The notes beneath the pieces were generated by a model. That model was not told the origin of the DNA. It did no database searches and saw only the letters and a program-made list of their open reading frames with translations. Source: Girardinichthys multiradiatus (taxonomy: Eukaryota; Chordata; Actinopteri; Cyprinodontiformes; Goodeidae). Taken from it: DNA of 64,000 nt. The translations under genes and the position numbers were made by a program. The number at the start of each line of letters is the position of its first letter. Position 1 is the stretch's first letter. Of this stretch, positions 1-13,330 are shown in pieces. The stretch covers positions 41,806,147 through 41,870,146 of the forward strand of contig NC_061797.1 in NCBI RefSeq assembly GCF_021462225.1, read 5' to 3'.

Positions 1-720
1 AATGGCAAAACATTTTTCCAGTGAAAAGCACAGACATTCATAGTGTTGAAGCTAATGGAAAAATGTTTGCCTTTTATATTTGGCCTTGTGAATAGGATTG
101 GGCAACAGAAATGCTGACACATACCCTGGTGGGATGGGTCGCAGTTCGTGCACATCCTAACTTTTGAAACTTACTGCACATGGGGCCGCTCCGCAAACAG
201 GAAGAGCGGGTTGGTACTGTTTGAAATTATTTTCCTTTTTACAGGCATATGCACGGTAGTTATTGTTTTGCAAAAATGTTACATACCTCTCAAAAATCAG
301 CTTGTTTTGACTGTGTTATTCTATATACAACAGAACGTCAACAGGCATAATATTCTGTGCAATGAGGATTTGAAAGCTACTACTAAACCTAGGAGAACAC
401 ATTCTTTATTTTAGCCTAGGTTCGTGTCATAATCAAAATAACAATGAAGTATTGTTTTTGCAGTATTATTATAAGACTAATAATTAATCTATTATATTGT
501 ACATCAGTAAGAATTTTGGTTTGATTTGTCATTAAACTTAATTAGCTCAATTTATTTATTTTATTAGAACTGCTTGTGTAAATACCATGAAACTGTGGTA
601 TTATTACTTAAGGCTTCCATTCCCATATCATTTCAAAACAAGCCGCAACTGTTTCAAAATGTCATCAGTTCTAGATTTTTGTAATTTCGTGTACATATTT
701 CCTATTCTTTTCTTGGAAAA
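1..720. other. AT-rich non-coding stretch
   Basis: No open frame with recognisable protein similarity, no splice-bounded exon and no repeat family that I recognise. Base composition is AT-rich, as in the rest of the first 16 kb. It probably belongs to the intron of the minus-strand gene that starts near 16.3 kb, or to the space beyond that gene. Confidence 0.4.
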
Positions 721-724
721 TGCA

Positions 725-965
725 ATTTTCCTGTGCTGTTAAGGATCATGTGTGGCTGGAATATGTTCCAGAACACACCAGGTGAGAGGTGAGGTGCAGT
801 GTGGACATGTTGCCAGTCTGTCAAAGAGCTGATATGTACAGACGTACAAACACATTCACACCTACTTTCACACTTTAAGGCAATTTGGAGTCACCAACTC
901 ATAGAGCACACATCAATGGACTGTGGAAGGAAACTTGACGTTCTGAAAGAAACTGCCAGCGAACA
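725..965 (+). repeat. Dispersed teleost SINE/LINE-tail-like repeat
   Basis: The sequence resembles a very common fish interspersed repeat. It has a ggctggaatatgttccag start, then a segment around 'ccagtctgtcaaagag', then 'cacattcacacctactttcacac', and then 'caatttggagtcacca' followed by 'ggactgtggaaggaa'. This order of short blocks matches the teleost family that I recall, with many substitutions. I cannot name the family with certainty; it may be a SINE or the 3' tail of a LINE. Confidence 0.5.
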
Positions 966-2454
966 TTAATTCATGACCATGGCCTTATTTGCCCTGCTTT
1001 CTACCACAATATCAACACAATATTACAGTACGGTCCTTTGAAGTATATTTCATCTTATCAGAGAACAAAGTTTTTTATTCAAAACTGAATAGTTTTTTTT
1101 AAAGCTTTAAAATACCTATTAGAAGCTGTTTCCTAAAATTTAAACATATAAATGTAACTGTAAGAGATCACTGTAATCTCATTTTCTCAATTTCAGAGTG
1201 TGACGGCAATGGCAGAAATTAGGTCAACCAGCTTACATTTTGGATAAGACAGACTTTAGGAGTGGGCTTTCATAACTAATATATAGTGTCACTGCTGCAG
1301 AATAGTTCGGCTTTCATGTAAACGCCAAAATATTTCTTTTTTAAAGTTCTTTCCATGGCCTTAACGATAAACTTGTAAATGCACCCATAAAGTGCATTAA
1401 ATATTGTTTTTCAAAATTCACCCTGTGATTGAAATAGAAATTAGTATTTCTTTGGAATTGCTGTGAATTTAATCATAACATCCATAACCCTTCTATAGGA
1501 TCAATAAGCAATATCACCAATATTACCAAAACCATCTTTGGTATGTGCCTGATTCATGACCCTTTTCCACATCAGTGGTTGGCCCAACAACACACTGCCA
1601 GCCTTAATGAACCTCATCTGATGACAAATCACCTGCACCGTAGACAATCTCCTCTGCAGCCTCTCAGCTCTGACCGCATCTGCTTAAGTAAATCAGAAAA
1701 GTACAGCGCCTTAACTCTGCCCTGAATTGCTGTAGAGGAAATTGGAACAAACAGCTTGTGGTCCCAAGAGTGCTGGACTCTGCATTGTGTCTCAATACAA
1801 CAGCTTATCGTTTCCCCTATATCTGTTAGCACTGGACACAGTAATGCATCATAAGCACAGCAACAGATACGATTGTTGACTCACAACCACTGAGAGCAGC
1901 TACAGCTTTTCATGTACCTCCATAAGGCAGAAGGGCTACCGTGATTGGTCCTCATAATTGACAATGTTGTGATTATTAAACCATCGATACCAATATTTTT
2001 AGTTGACTTGTATTTTTGTTTTTTAAAAATGTACAACACCAACTTTTTTCCTTTGTGTAAGAAAAACTCCATGGAGGTCTATAGTGTGGGAATACTTTAA
2101 GTCTGATAAAGACAAACTGAGGATTTTGATGCTCTGCAGGGTTGCAAGAGTGTTAGCAGCTACTAATAAGCTCACAAAAAAAAACCCCGCCACCTTAGGT
2201 TTTTCAAGTTTATCGGCCACTCTTTGAGGTTTTCTCTGAATAAACGTTTATGCAAATACTAGACAAGAATCTGGATTTATATTTGCTTTTGATTTTTGGA
2301 GAACAATTATCCTTTTAGGTTAATGATTCAATCAAAAAATAGAGTCATGGAAATGTAGTAACTAATGGCAGCCCTAATCTGGTGATGCTAAAATTTGTAG
2401 TAAGTTTGTCATGACACATTAATTTAGAGAGTCCGGAAAGGTTCTGAACCAAAC

Positions 2455-2525
2455 ATGTTCAATAATTATTCAGTGTTCAAATTATTCATGTTCAATTATT
2501 CATGTTCAAAATATTCAGTGGTGAA
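2455..2525. repeat. Short direct repeat (attcatgttcaa units)
   Basis: Three to four imperfect copies of a unit containing 'ttattca' and 'gttcaa' occur in tandem. This looks like local slippage expansion with no coding content. Confidence 0.5.
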
Positions 2526-3712
2526 ACAATGACGACACCTCTGATGCCCTGCACCAGACATGTAAAACTAGATTAAAGGATAGAATAGAAAAAATATGAA
2601 AACAGATAGGTAAGCATTCTTTGAGCTAGGAGATGATTCTAAGAGAAGGTATGAGTTCCTTATAATGTGGGTTTCTACGTGTAATGCCTGGAGAAATGGG
2701 TAGTAATTAGCATTTGTTTCTTTTCTCTGCTAACATCTGGGCCTATCAAGCCTGCTACACTGCCCCCGGTGGGCAAACACAAGCCTACCCACCTACACAG
2801 TTAAAACCCTTTTTCTGTTACACAAAAAATTTACTGTAGTACTATTTGTAATGATTACAGCAAAAAAAGGAGAAAGAACATGGCAAGACACTGAGCACAC
2901 TAATGTGTCACTGATCCCTAAGAGCTAATAATTACAATATTATAGCTACTCAAAAGAGGTCAGGAACATCCTACAAGATGATGGCACATTAGATCAGAAA
3001 GTGAACAGATGACTTAATTTGAATTCAGGATGAGAAAGACTCTGGAGTAATGCATGCTGAGCAAACGGCAGACAGCACCAAGCAGGCAAGCAGACCAATT
3101 TTTGTGTTGTTTAAACAGGGAGCTTGCACAGACAGTGAAAACAAAAACGCAAAGCAGCCAGCCGGTGCTCGTTCGTTTCAGAGTCGTTTTGGGAGAAGCG
3201 AAGTGACAGAGGATGGTGCAGCAGACCATTTGGACAGATCTCACTAACTTGGTGACAGAAGAGAAGTTAGCTCAGCCTGTCTTAGCAGGAGATGCTTTCA
3301 GCTGACGAACAGATGTGCTGATCTCTGTTGTGTTTGCCTGAAACACAGTTTATTGAGAGGAAAACGTTTAAACTGTAGGATTGGTATGCCTGAAAAAGTT
3401 AGCAATTTGGAAACTAACTTTTTAAAACCTCGGTCCACCTTCATACCTCTAACCGACCCATGCCTATTCATCACACCATATATGCCTTAGCACTTTGACT
3501 CTATTCCCATTTGACTTGCGCACAGTAGTATTACAAAGTATAACCGCTGTCTGAAAGCGGATGAAAGTCACAGTTAGTCCAGACTAAACACCCCCCCTCG
3601 AGTAAGTAGAGTAGAGAGCTCCCCTGAGGACTGACAACAAGCCACACAGCATCACCAAACAGCCTCTGGGTGAGTCAGCTGTGTGCTTACAACCATCCAC
3701 AGTCCTGCAAGA

Positions 3713-3735
3713 CACACACACACACACACACACAT
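3713..3735. repeat. (CA)n microsatellite
   Basis: Uninterrupted CA dinucleotide run of roughly 11 units. Confidence 0.9.
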
Positions 3736-4359
3736 ACACAGACAGAAAGCAGAGGCGGGAAACCCCCTAGGACCAATGAACTGAAGTATGTTTGGTTGTG
3801 AATGTGGGTGAATCTTTGTTATACCTGTATGGTGCCCATATTGGCTTATTTTTGGTAAACCATTATTGTAGCTACAGGATACATTTAACTCCATTTAATT
3901 CCATGATTGTTACTTATTGAATAAGTATATGAGCTTTCCAAGCCCACTCAATCCATCTTCAACTTTCTCTCAATTTCCAAAAACCGACTTTTTAACTAGA
4001 TTACATTTTCGAAAACTTCGATGTGATAACCGATTTTCTTGTTCTTCGAATTGGTCATTGGATTGGTTTGGAAACTGTAATCTGTATGGTCAAATCCACT
4101 CAGGAGCAGACTTACTCCACTTTAACAAGATTAGATTGGAGACTTAAAGGGGTCCCTCAAGAAATGCTTAAATGGTGTCTGCAACTCAGTTCAGTGTCTG
4201 AAAGAAGATAATGCCTCTTCAGAAAACTTTAACCCACACAGTTTATATTGCTTTTTTGCTCACTGTCTGACATAAATCAGACCAAACTTTTCCTTTTTAA
4301 GGTCACTTCAAATTACCAAAATAATATCTATTTGCTTAATGTCCAAATAATAAGAGGGA

Positions 4360-5125
4360 GATTACGATGCTTTTAAAGAATATGGGAAAGCCCAGTGTAC
4401 CTCCACAAGTCTGGCCTATCATTGGGTAAAATTTCCAGATGACTGAAGGAGCCATTTAATTTGTTCAAACAGTTATATACAAATATAAACAGCAAGGGAA
4501 TGTTCAGCTATCATACTGTTCAGTCAGGAGACAGGTTCTATGTCTCAGAGATGAGCTTTTGTGCAAAATGTGCTTATCGACATCAGATCAAAAGCAAAAA
4601 ATATTGTGAAGACGCTAACTGAAGCTTGTAAGATAGTATCCTTATCCACAGTAAAGGTTCTATGAGGACATAGGCTGAAAGGCCCCTGAGCAAGGAGGAA
4701 GCCATTAATCTACAAGCAACATGAAAAGCAAGAATACAGTTCACAAATGCAACCAGGGGCAAAGATCTTGATTTCTTGGGAGATGTGCTGTGAACAGATT
4801 AACCTAAAAGTGACTTTTTTGACCATAATGAGCATCAGTACATTTGGAGGAAAAAACAACAGTTTAGTATGGAGGTGGCAGCATCTTGCTGTGTGGGTAT
4901 TTTGCTGCACTGTTGCACTTCAACAAATAGATGGCATCATGAGGAATGAGCATTATGTGATAATACTAAAATAACATCTCAAGACATCAGTCGGGAAATT
5001 AAAGCTTGAGCATGATTTGGTCTTCCAAATGGACAGTGTCTCTAAGCATACTATCAAATTAGTTACAACGTGGCTTACAAAAAATAAAGCCACCACACAG
5101 TCCTGATCTTATTCCCGTAGCAGGT
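4360..5125 (+). mobile_element. Decayed Tc1-like transposon (plus-strand transposase remnant)
   Basis: The sequence follows the coding order of fish Tc1/mariner transposases. A helix-turn-helix-side segment lies near 4480-4690. It is followed by 'gaccataatgagcatcagta' and a 'ggaggtggcagcatc' block, which corresponds to the conserved Gly-Gly-Gly-Ser-Ile segment, near 4870. The block 'atggcatcatgaggaa' follows, and then a stretch around 4980-5050 ending in 'caaatggacagtgtctctaagcatac', the region of the second catalytic Asp. Stops and small indels interrupt all frames, so this is a fossil. No terminal inverted repeats were found and the ends are approximate. Confidence 0.75.
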
Positions 5126-7070
5126 TTTGTTTTTTTGCAGATCAGAAAAGATGTGTTTAAAAGTGACCTATTATACTTCCATTTAAACATTTGGGATAGG
5201 TCTGTGGGCTACACAAAGCATGTTAATTAAATTTTTTGCACAAAATCATTCTCAGATAATGAGATTTCACCTCCTCAGTTCCCCCCAATTTGAGCTCCTT
5301 TCAGAATGAGCCGTTTTAGAGCTCTGTTACTTTTATGCAAATTAGCTGTATCTGGTTGTGCCCCCCCAACTCAATGTTAGGGGGCACGATTTTTGCAACT
5401 TTGTCAAAGCATAGTTACAAAAACCAGAGAATATCAGCAACATTCTGATCAGCGCTAATCAAATCTACGTTTTAAACGGAGAAAAGTGAGCAGCCGATAA
5501 AATGGAGAAAAGAGAAGCAATAGTTTGTTCATTTGGAGGGAATTATTTGACTATTTAAGAAAATATTTGGAATCATTTTCCTCATCCTACAAGAGAAAAA
5601 GAATGTGTATGGAAAACATTCAATACCGTTGCTAATTTCACTTTTAATACACATTCTACCAAATTTACTTTAAAGTCCATCAGTACAATATGTAGACCAA
5701 TTGCATAAGTTTAATAAGCTACAGCTGAAACCAGCCATTTGACGTTGATTTATTAGCTTTATGATACCGGAATTAGAAAACTGTACTGGGAGGGCTTACT
5801 TGTAAGAGCCACCATGGTCGTTTCTTTATTCATCTTGTACGTTAAATTAAAATGTGAGGCCATCTGCTTCACAGCTAAAGGTTAGCTGGAAATCCTATCA
5901 TAAAACGAGACAATAATCCCAAATGCCAGATCAAATCCACAGCACAATAGGAAAAAAAAAGCAAAGAATCACAGTAATACAAAGGGCCAGTAAAGATAAA
6001 CGGGATTAAGGCTGATTAAAATCATGCACTGAAAACCTAAAAAAGCGGTAAAATAATGCCAGTAAATCTCAGTGAACTGAAACAATTCTGTAGAGTCTCC
6101 TAAAATCACCCACATTGCCAGAGGGTTAGAAAACCCACAGGATGAAGGTGATTACTTAAGACCACCTATAAGATGTAACAATGTCATCTTATGTAAATAA
6201 TGACAGTTTACTATAACATGTCAGCTTCAGATGCTGGTCACTTTGACCCTTCTCAGTCTCAAAAAATTTGCAGTTTTTGTCATTTCTTACCTGACTTTTC
6301 AGGTTAGTTGGAACCCAGGGGTGGTTCATACAACCATGCATCCATTCATGCTCACTAGAGGGATGTATTATAGCTTGTTGCATTGACAACAAATGATTTA
6401 AAGTAATTTTCTATATTCTATTTATATGGGTAAATGGCTCCAATTGTTAATATCTATAATAAAAATGTATCATATTTCCAGTTTTCTTCCTTTGGTTTAG
6501 TCTTAAAGCACTGTGTTTAATGTCTTCCATCACCAGCTCAGGTTCAAATAGAAAAGGTCCACACTGTCCATCAGGAGACTAAATTATTTCTTTTACATCA
6601 CATGGTTTAAATTGTGTTGTCTGGACACTTTTTCAGTTCAATTCTACATTTCATTTGATCTCTGATGACTGAAATCATGTCTTTCATTCCTTCAGTAGTA
6701 GACTTTTTAAATACTCCAGGTCCTTTTGGTCCTTTGCCAATTCGTACCCTCACATTGCCATTTCCTCATAACCTCCTACCATTTCATACCCATGTATTTT
6801 AACCATAGCTTATTAGTGTGTTTCCCCAACTAGTTAAGTATTTAAATGAATTATAGACAGTCATGAAAGTGATCAAATCTCATATATAATCAACTTCTGT
6901 AGCTTTTATTACAGCATATTTCCAGTGTTTTTGGTTCCGATCCCTATTTTGTCAACTTAATTCTTATGAAATTTGATAAATCTTGACTCTGGATCAAACC
7001 AAAATAAATGTGAGGAACCTCCTGGTGATAGTTATTATTTACAGCTTCACATAAGCACATTTCCTTAAAC
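5126..7070. other. Non-coding stretch, possible old DNA-transposon piece at its start
   Basis: The segment near 5155-5300 ('aaaagtgacctattatactt' onward) resembles non-autonomous DNA transposons that I have seen in fish, but I cannot name a family. The rest shows no gene, RNA or obvious repeat. Confidence 0.3.
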
Positions 7071-7071
7071 T

Positions 7072-7135
7072 AGACCTGGGGTCAGCAACCTTTACAACCC
7101 ACGGAGCCATGTATGCATTTGGTCCAAGTAAACAA
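7072..7135. repeat. Possible hAT-type terminal fragment
   Basis: The motif 'cctggggtcagcaacctt' followed by 'acggagccat' resembles the ends of hAT-family non-autonomous elements ('gggtcggcaacctt...gagccat'). No second end or 8-bp target duplication was located, so the call is weak. Confidence 0.35.
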
Positions 7136-7689
7136 AATTAGATACACAAGCAACATGCATTTTCGAACTAGCTTGTTTTTATAAAACCTACTTGGGGAAA
7201 TTTGTTTAAATTTGTTATTCAAAGAAGAAAAATATTTTTGTGTTGAGGTTTAATACATTTTCTTCAATATGGCATTTAAAATGCATAGAATATGACGTCA
7301 ATGAAGCATGTAGTTTGCAACCTACTGGCAAAAAATGACTTCATGAAAACTAATATTCCTTACACTATTAGTGTCAGTCTTTGTGGTTATACATATATTG
7401 CATTAAAACACCAAGGAAAAATTGCTAAAGGTAGCATTTTTTTAAAATTACTTAAAAACTTTAAACCTTGCTCAATTCTTTTTATTTTTTTAAAATTATC
7501 AGTAGTGAAAGCGGTGATGAATGGACTCCAGGGCAGGTACCATTTGACACATGTTTGGCACAAAACATGCTGTGATTGATGGCTCCTTTTAGTACTGGAA
7601 AAAGTCAAGAAAAACAGCACAAAACAGTACAATTACAAAATAGTGAAGGGCTTAAATAACCATCACTGTGCTCCACACCTTCCTGGTAC

Positions 7690-8065
7690 AAAATCCAACG
7701 ATCAAGCATAACATTATGACTAACAAATCACTGACAAGTGAACTGAGTGACGATAATTACTTCATTATTGCACAATTTATTGGGTGGGGCACATTAGCAT
7801 CTAGTAAACACTTTGTCCTCAAAATTTATGTTTTAAATTTAGTTGGTCATAGCATGTCCAAAACTGTAGCTCTTGCGAAACATTACTGGTCTGCTGTGAT
7901 CAGTAGCGAAACGGCAACAGGTTCTGATGGAAAGGTGTCAGAAAACACTGTACACCACAGTTTGTTGAGTACAGGCCTGCAATGCTGCAGGGTGTTCATG
8001 CAGACCCCTGTCCACCGTTGATACTGCCAACAGCCACATGAAAATGGTGTATTGTAAAATAGAGG
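7690..8065 (+). mobile_element. Tc1-like element fragment, internally deleted
   Basis: It starts with 'gatcaagcataacattatga', the terminal sequence of a widespread fish Tc1-like family that also appears at 24517 in this window. Inside, a stretch around 7845-7915 translates to an HTH-like segment (GHSMSKTVALAKHYWSAVIS). The block 'cagacccctgtccaccg' near 8004-8020 corresponds to a downstream part of the same transposase. The intervening and 3' portions are missing, so this is a non-functional deletion derivative. Confidence 0.6.
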
Positions 8066-10650
8066 GTCTGCAATTAAATTACAGCAATGCACAGTGAACA
8101 AAAGGAAGCATGGGGAAATTTAATAAAGCAGCAAGTGAACAACATCCTATATATAAAGCTGATGTAGTAGAAGTCTACAAAGTGTCAAAGCAAATTGATA
8201 CTCTTACAGTTGTGTCAGTTCTTCTGTTTGTCCACGATGCAATGAGAATATTCTGTTTAATTCCTTTCAATTATTTCCCTGCCTTAATAGAAGTCAGAGA
8301 TTAGCCTTTTTCACTTGGTTTGAGATGTATTTCCAGTTGATTGTTTTTCTTTTAAAATCCTATATTAAAAGTTTCGATATGTAGTTTATTTTTGATTTAT
8401 ACTGTTGTTTTTGGAGTCCTTGCTTCAGCTTTACAGATCTTCGGTGCGCCACCTGTTGTCGCATGTGTCTCAGCCATATGTGTACCTCCCTGAAAATGTA
8501 ATCACACACAGGAGAGTCAGGCCTCATCTTTTGTGTCTAATTGCTTAGTCCCCATAGCCACTACGATATGCAATGAACAACAACTTTCTCAGAATAAACT
8601 GGTATACATAGATTTAGGCAAAGTCCTGAGTTGAAAACACAGGCTTTGTATCCAGGCAGCCTTATGCAGGACTAAGCAAGCACAACTAAATCTGAAAGAA
8701 TATGATCATTCAGACTGTGGATCATGATTACAGTGCAAAAAATGCTGGGTCACATTCACGCCATAAACGAACTGTTCTGAAGTTCCTCTGGAACTGTACC
8801 GAGTGCGGATGCTACTGTCTGCACATTAGTGCGATTGCTTCACATTTACATGAAAAAAATGCACCAGGGAGCGAACAAACCTGCGTTCCTTTTAAATGGA
8901 CTAACAGCTCTGGTGTGAAAACACCACCAGGTTAGGCTTTTATGACAGCTAACCTGGTGGTGTTTTAAGGGCCTCCAAAAGGGGGGTGTGGAAAAAGATT
9001 TTGAAGTTTCGGAAATAATTTCAAAAACAAATTTTTATTAGGTTATACTGACTCAGCTGTCAAGGTAAAGCATAATAACTGCCTCTGATCAGGAGATCCT
9101 GTTCCACTGGAATCATAAGCAAAAGGTTTAAGGCATATTGTGAACAAAACAATTTAGCAATTAACATAGAGACAAACCAGTACACCTCTAAGTGTAAAGC
9201 AATAAAACAAACCTTGGTTTATGCAGTGTTTCATTAAAAGTGCTTTGGTTAATGGTGATCAGGTAGAACACCAAAAAAGAGCTGCAGCTTTATTCTCCAT
9301 CTGCTAGAAATACACGATGTCATGTTATGCAGCTTCAAAAGAAGATTCTTTTTTTCCATTCACACATTTTATGTTTTTCATCAACTCCATTATAACACTT
9401 CTTGGCTTTTTTTGTCGAGACTTGAATTCACTCCTTGTAATCTTCTCTGTTGTTGCAGTTCTATCACCAGGTTTCACATTCTTGCAAGCCCATATTGACA
9501 TAAGTCCAAAAAAAGTAGAAGAAGCAACATGATCAGTGCAATACTATAGAAATTATGGGATGTCATGGTTACTGCCTTACAACATATATCAGTAATTTAA
9601 AAATATATTCAATGTATTAATTCAAATGCAATATAATGTCATAACATTGTGTGACCCTTGTTAGTAGAATTTACAGGCTTGTGTATAAATAGCATCGATC
9701 TTTCACCTGTAAATAAGGTACACCGAGTTTTTAAAAATAGTTTTCAAAACAGCTAAATTTTTTCTGTCATACTGTTCCTACGGTTTAAAGTGATTTAAAT
9801 CAGATGCTAGAGAAACTGCTGAAAAAACAGTAGTTTTTCTGGGTTTATGAATCAAATGTTGGTATAATGCCCCCTCACAACCTTTTGCTGCACACTGCTG
9901 ATCAGCTGACAAAAATAATTCTAGTACGCTTTTCCTTTTGTCTCAAAAACGACTGATTCGGCTGTTTGAATGTATTTCCAATAGCAATAAATACGGACAA
10001 TAATGGTGTAGAAACCAAAAGAGTGCAATCTATTATGAGGTAATCCTGTTTTAAAACTATAAATAGCAAGGTGTCTGTCAAGGTGCTGACTGCAGGCTCT
10101 ACCTGATCAGATAGCCTGACTAATTAACCTGCTAATATCAGCTTGTTATACATGTGTTACTCTACAAAGAACAGAATAACAAAAAGGGACAATAGTCATT
10201 GAAATAAGTACTAGAAAACTACCACTAAACATAACAGATCTTAACTATACTGCATATGTTTGCTTAAATGTATGTAGCACACCCTACTGGGCTAAGCAGT
10301 TCGGTTTTATTATTTTTGCCTGGTATTTAGAAAGTAAGTGGACAGGATACAATTTAATGAAATCCGAATAACCCCAAAAAGGTTAGAAATATCCTACGCT
10401 CATCCTCCTAGTTCTATTTCATAGGTCACAGTCAGATGTTAGTCAGATGGAAATCAATGCTAAAATGTTTGTGCTAAGATGGATGCATCCAGGGATCACA
10501 AAAAAAGGCAGTTTTGAGTGTTTATTTGGAAGGGTGAAGAATATTTTCTCTCTTAGTGTGCTGTTAGTTATTATTATTACCAACACAACACAGATGCATC
10601 TGGTGTCAGAGTAGGTAAAAACAGCCACCTGCTACTATGTATCATTAGGT
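8066..10650. other. Non-coding stretch containing one perfect hairpin
   Basis: No gene is recognised. An 18-bp perfect inverted repeat lies at 8918-8966 and is listed separately. The other short frames lack any family resemblance. Confidence 0.4.
8918..8966. repeat. Perfect 18-bp inverted repeat (hairpin)
   Basis: The left arm at 8918-8935 reads aaaacaccaccaggttag. The right arm at 8949-8966 is its exact reverse complement, across a 13-nt loop. The hairpin sits at the end of a stretch of unknown origin and could be the tip of a foldback or MITE-type element. It is not followed by a U-tract of the bacterial terminator kind, and the genome is eukaryotic. Confidence 0.8.
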
Positions 10651-10659
10651 AAAATGCCG

Positions 10660-11060
10660 GGCACGACAAAAATGAAAATGAACCTCCTGAGTCCTTGTAG
10701 AGGTCACCTCAGTCCCAGCAGAGCAGCCTTAGCTTTAATGCGTTTAATTATGCCAATACAAAGAAGGTGAAAACTAGAGAGAAAGCACAATAAAGCCACC
10801 AAAGAATTGATTGCTATGTAAAAAATGATAATTACTCAAATGACTGTTTTTCTTCAGCGTGTAATATCTATGCAGCGTTGCTGTTCCTAATCAGAGCAGG
10901 CCCTATCAGATTTCGCAGTGGGCAGTCATGACTCAGTGTAAGAGTTTGGCTCGAGTTCTACAGCTTGTTTTCCAGACTCACAGATGAACCTTTATCCATG
11001 GCCTGCATGAAACATGATAATGGACACTCTGCTGCACTATATAGGTATATTGATTGGATG
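10660..11060. promoter_or_regulatory. Candidate conserved non-coding element
   Basis: This stretch is less AT-biased than its surroundings. It is rich in homeodomain-type cores (for example 'gtttaattatgc' near 10743 and 'gataattact' near 10828) and contains an AP-1-like 'atgactcag' near 10929. It has no coding potential and no repeat-like features. It lies in what is probably the first intron of the minus-strand gene. Conservation cannot be seen from one sequence, so this is inference only. Confidence 0.25.
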
Positions 11061-13330
11061 CTACATGGCTGTAAAATGCTTGTCTTACAGTGAAATGTTG
11101 TCCTTTGTAGATGCTACTACATTACTGGCAGTGGGTGCTTAATGCCTCACTTTAGGGTGTAGCTTTTAAAGGTGATTTTATTAATACTTTCACTGTAAAA
11201 GATCATCTTTCTTGTATGCTCAGTCTAGCTTAACATTCTAATAAACTTTGGTGTAGCCAAATATTAAAAGCAGACTTTTTGAAAGACATATTAAAAGAAA
11301 AATCCAATATTTGTACCAAATACTCAATATTCTGGACTATACCTGCTGAATGTGTATTTCACATATAAATGACCTGGTAACATTTCCGCAACTGAAACTA
11401 AAGACAAAGAAGTACAACAAAGTATATGCAGTTGGTTGTAGTTGGTTGAGGTTTTTAGTTTTGTTCCATTTAATTAACAGAATACAAATATAGCATTTCT
11501 TAGTATTTGACCCACCAATTACCCATCAGAGCTAATTAGGGAAAAATCTGCTAATTCTACTCTCTGGCTGATTGAGACTGATTCATTTTATGTAGTTATA
11601 TGTGTTAATTTTGTTTATAATAACTTACATCTTTCTAAAAAACTTTGAATATTATATAAGATCAGAATTTGTTTAACCGAATTGTCATGGTCTTGTTATA
11701 GCCTATACAATCATTGGGACAATTGTCAAGCAAACAGTTATTCAAACCCTCCACAAAGACAGTTAACCTCAAAAGGTCATTGCTAAAGAAAATGAGTGTT
11801 GTTAAAGTATCCCAGAATATTAATGGAAAGTAGTGTGGAGTGAAAAAGTGAGGTAGTAAAAGGTGCACAAACTACATGGATAACCACAGTCATGAGAGAA
11901 TAGTAAAGCAAAGCTTATTCAAGAGTTTGAGCGAGATCCACAATGAGTGGCTTTAAGAGCCACCAAACATATGTATATCCAGGACAAAAGCAAGATAGCT
12001 TATGTTAAGCCACTTCTGAACTAGAGATGTCAGAAGCATCATACTTTGGTTAAGAAGAAAAAGGACCTGATCAAAAAAGCTGAAAGCTGCTATTAAAGCA
12101 CGCTGGACTTTCTGAACTCCTCTGCAGTGGCCTCCATGCTACACCACACCACACTAAGCAGTAATTCATGCAAAAAGAGCCCTGACCAAGTACTAATTGT
12201 ATATACTGTACATTATGCGGACATGCATTTGAGTAACATTTCAGAATTTAAATGCTATTCTTATTGGTTTTATGTAACGTTCAAATTTTCTAACATCCTG
12301 AATTTTGGGGTTTTGTTGCTGTAGGTGATCTCAATTATGATGAAAACAAATAAATGCGGGAAATTTATTAATCTGCATTTACTGAATCAATATAATATTT
12401 GAGTATAACTTTTTAAACGAAGTTTCTTAAATAAATGAACTGTTTTATGATATTCTTTAAAGGTTATATAATATTTTAATAGTCTTGATAGATGAAACTT
12501 TTAAAAAAAACAAATTTTTCTCTCTGTTCCTTGGGTTGGAAATAGACTAATTTATACCTGATATAAACACACAAATAAGAGAACTGACAGCTATATTTTA
12601 TCAGCTTTGCACCTCAGTAACTGTATTTAGTATGACTCTGATTGATGTTCTGGCCAAACTGATCTGTCACCTTGTTCTATTTTCATCTTCTCAAATGATA
12701 ACTGTGAAATGTTTTACTCTATGCACACGAACGATGCAACCCCGAAACTGCAGAGCCTGTCCACAAATCAAAATGCAACCTCTCTCTATTGACATTTTAA
12801 ACTCGAATAAGTATGGAAATGTGGCACATGCTGAAAATTCTTACAACTGTCATTTAATGTGGCCTACACGTTGACTCACACAGCCAGGGAGAGCACGAAA
12901 GCATGCATGCATGAGTAGGTTGCATCCTTCGTAGGGAGAAATTATGTAAGTCTCAAAGGTACTACTTTAGGTTGGCACCAGCTTTCTTCTCAACTGTATT
13001 TAGTATTTTTGCATAGGGATCATATCTATTCTGATCTTAAATAGTTCACATCCACCCTGAGAGTCTTCAGAGGGCCGTGCAGCTGTGCACAGGGAGGCCG
13101 TCCATTAAGAGTTAATGGATTCACTTTCACAAAAGGACCTTAAAGCCACAGTTCTCAGAGCTCAGTCTCTGTGGTAAAAATAGAAACGCTGCAGAACGGA
13201 CGGATGCAATTCACAGCCTTCCAAATATCTGTCGCACAACCTGGCTGCCTATAGTGGGCCTACTTTTTACAGAAAATGAGGGAGCAACTTGCACAAATTC
13301 CCTCAGCTTCCCAGACACAGTGATTAAAGC
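11061..13330. other. Non-coding stretch with a possible Tc1 remnant near 11990-12085
   Basis: Around 11990-12085 the sequence ('gatgtcagaagcatcatact', then 'gttaagaagaaaaaggac') resembles the middle of fish Tc1-like transposases but is too decayed to bound. No other gene or repeat is recognised. Confidence 0.3.

Larger units (their letters stand above)
966..4360. other. Non-coding stretch without a recognised gene
   Basis: Several short frames occur, but none has domain character or splice support. A small direct repeat built on 'ttattcatgttcaa' lies near 2455-2525, and a CA microsatellite lies near 3713-3735. Nothing else is recognised. Confidence 0.4.

Noticed and set aside
7292..7579. 95-codon plus-strand open frame
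   Set aside because: Low-complexity, AT-rich translation without motifs, overlapped by another frame on minus.
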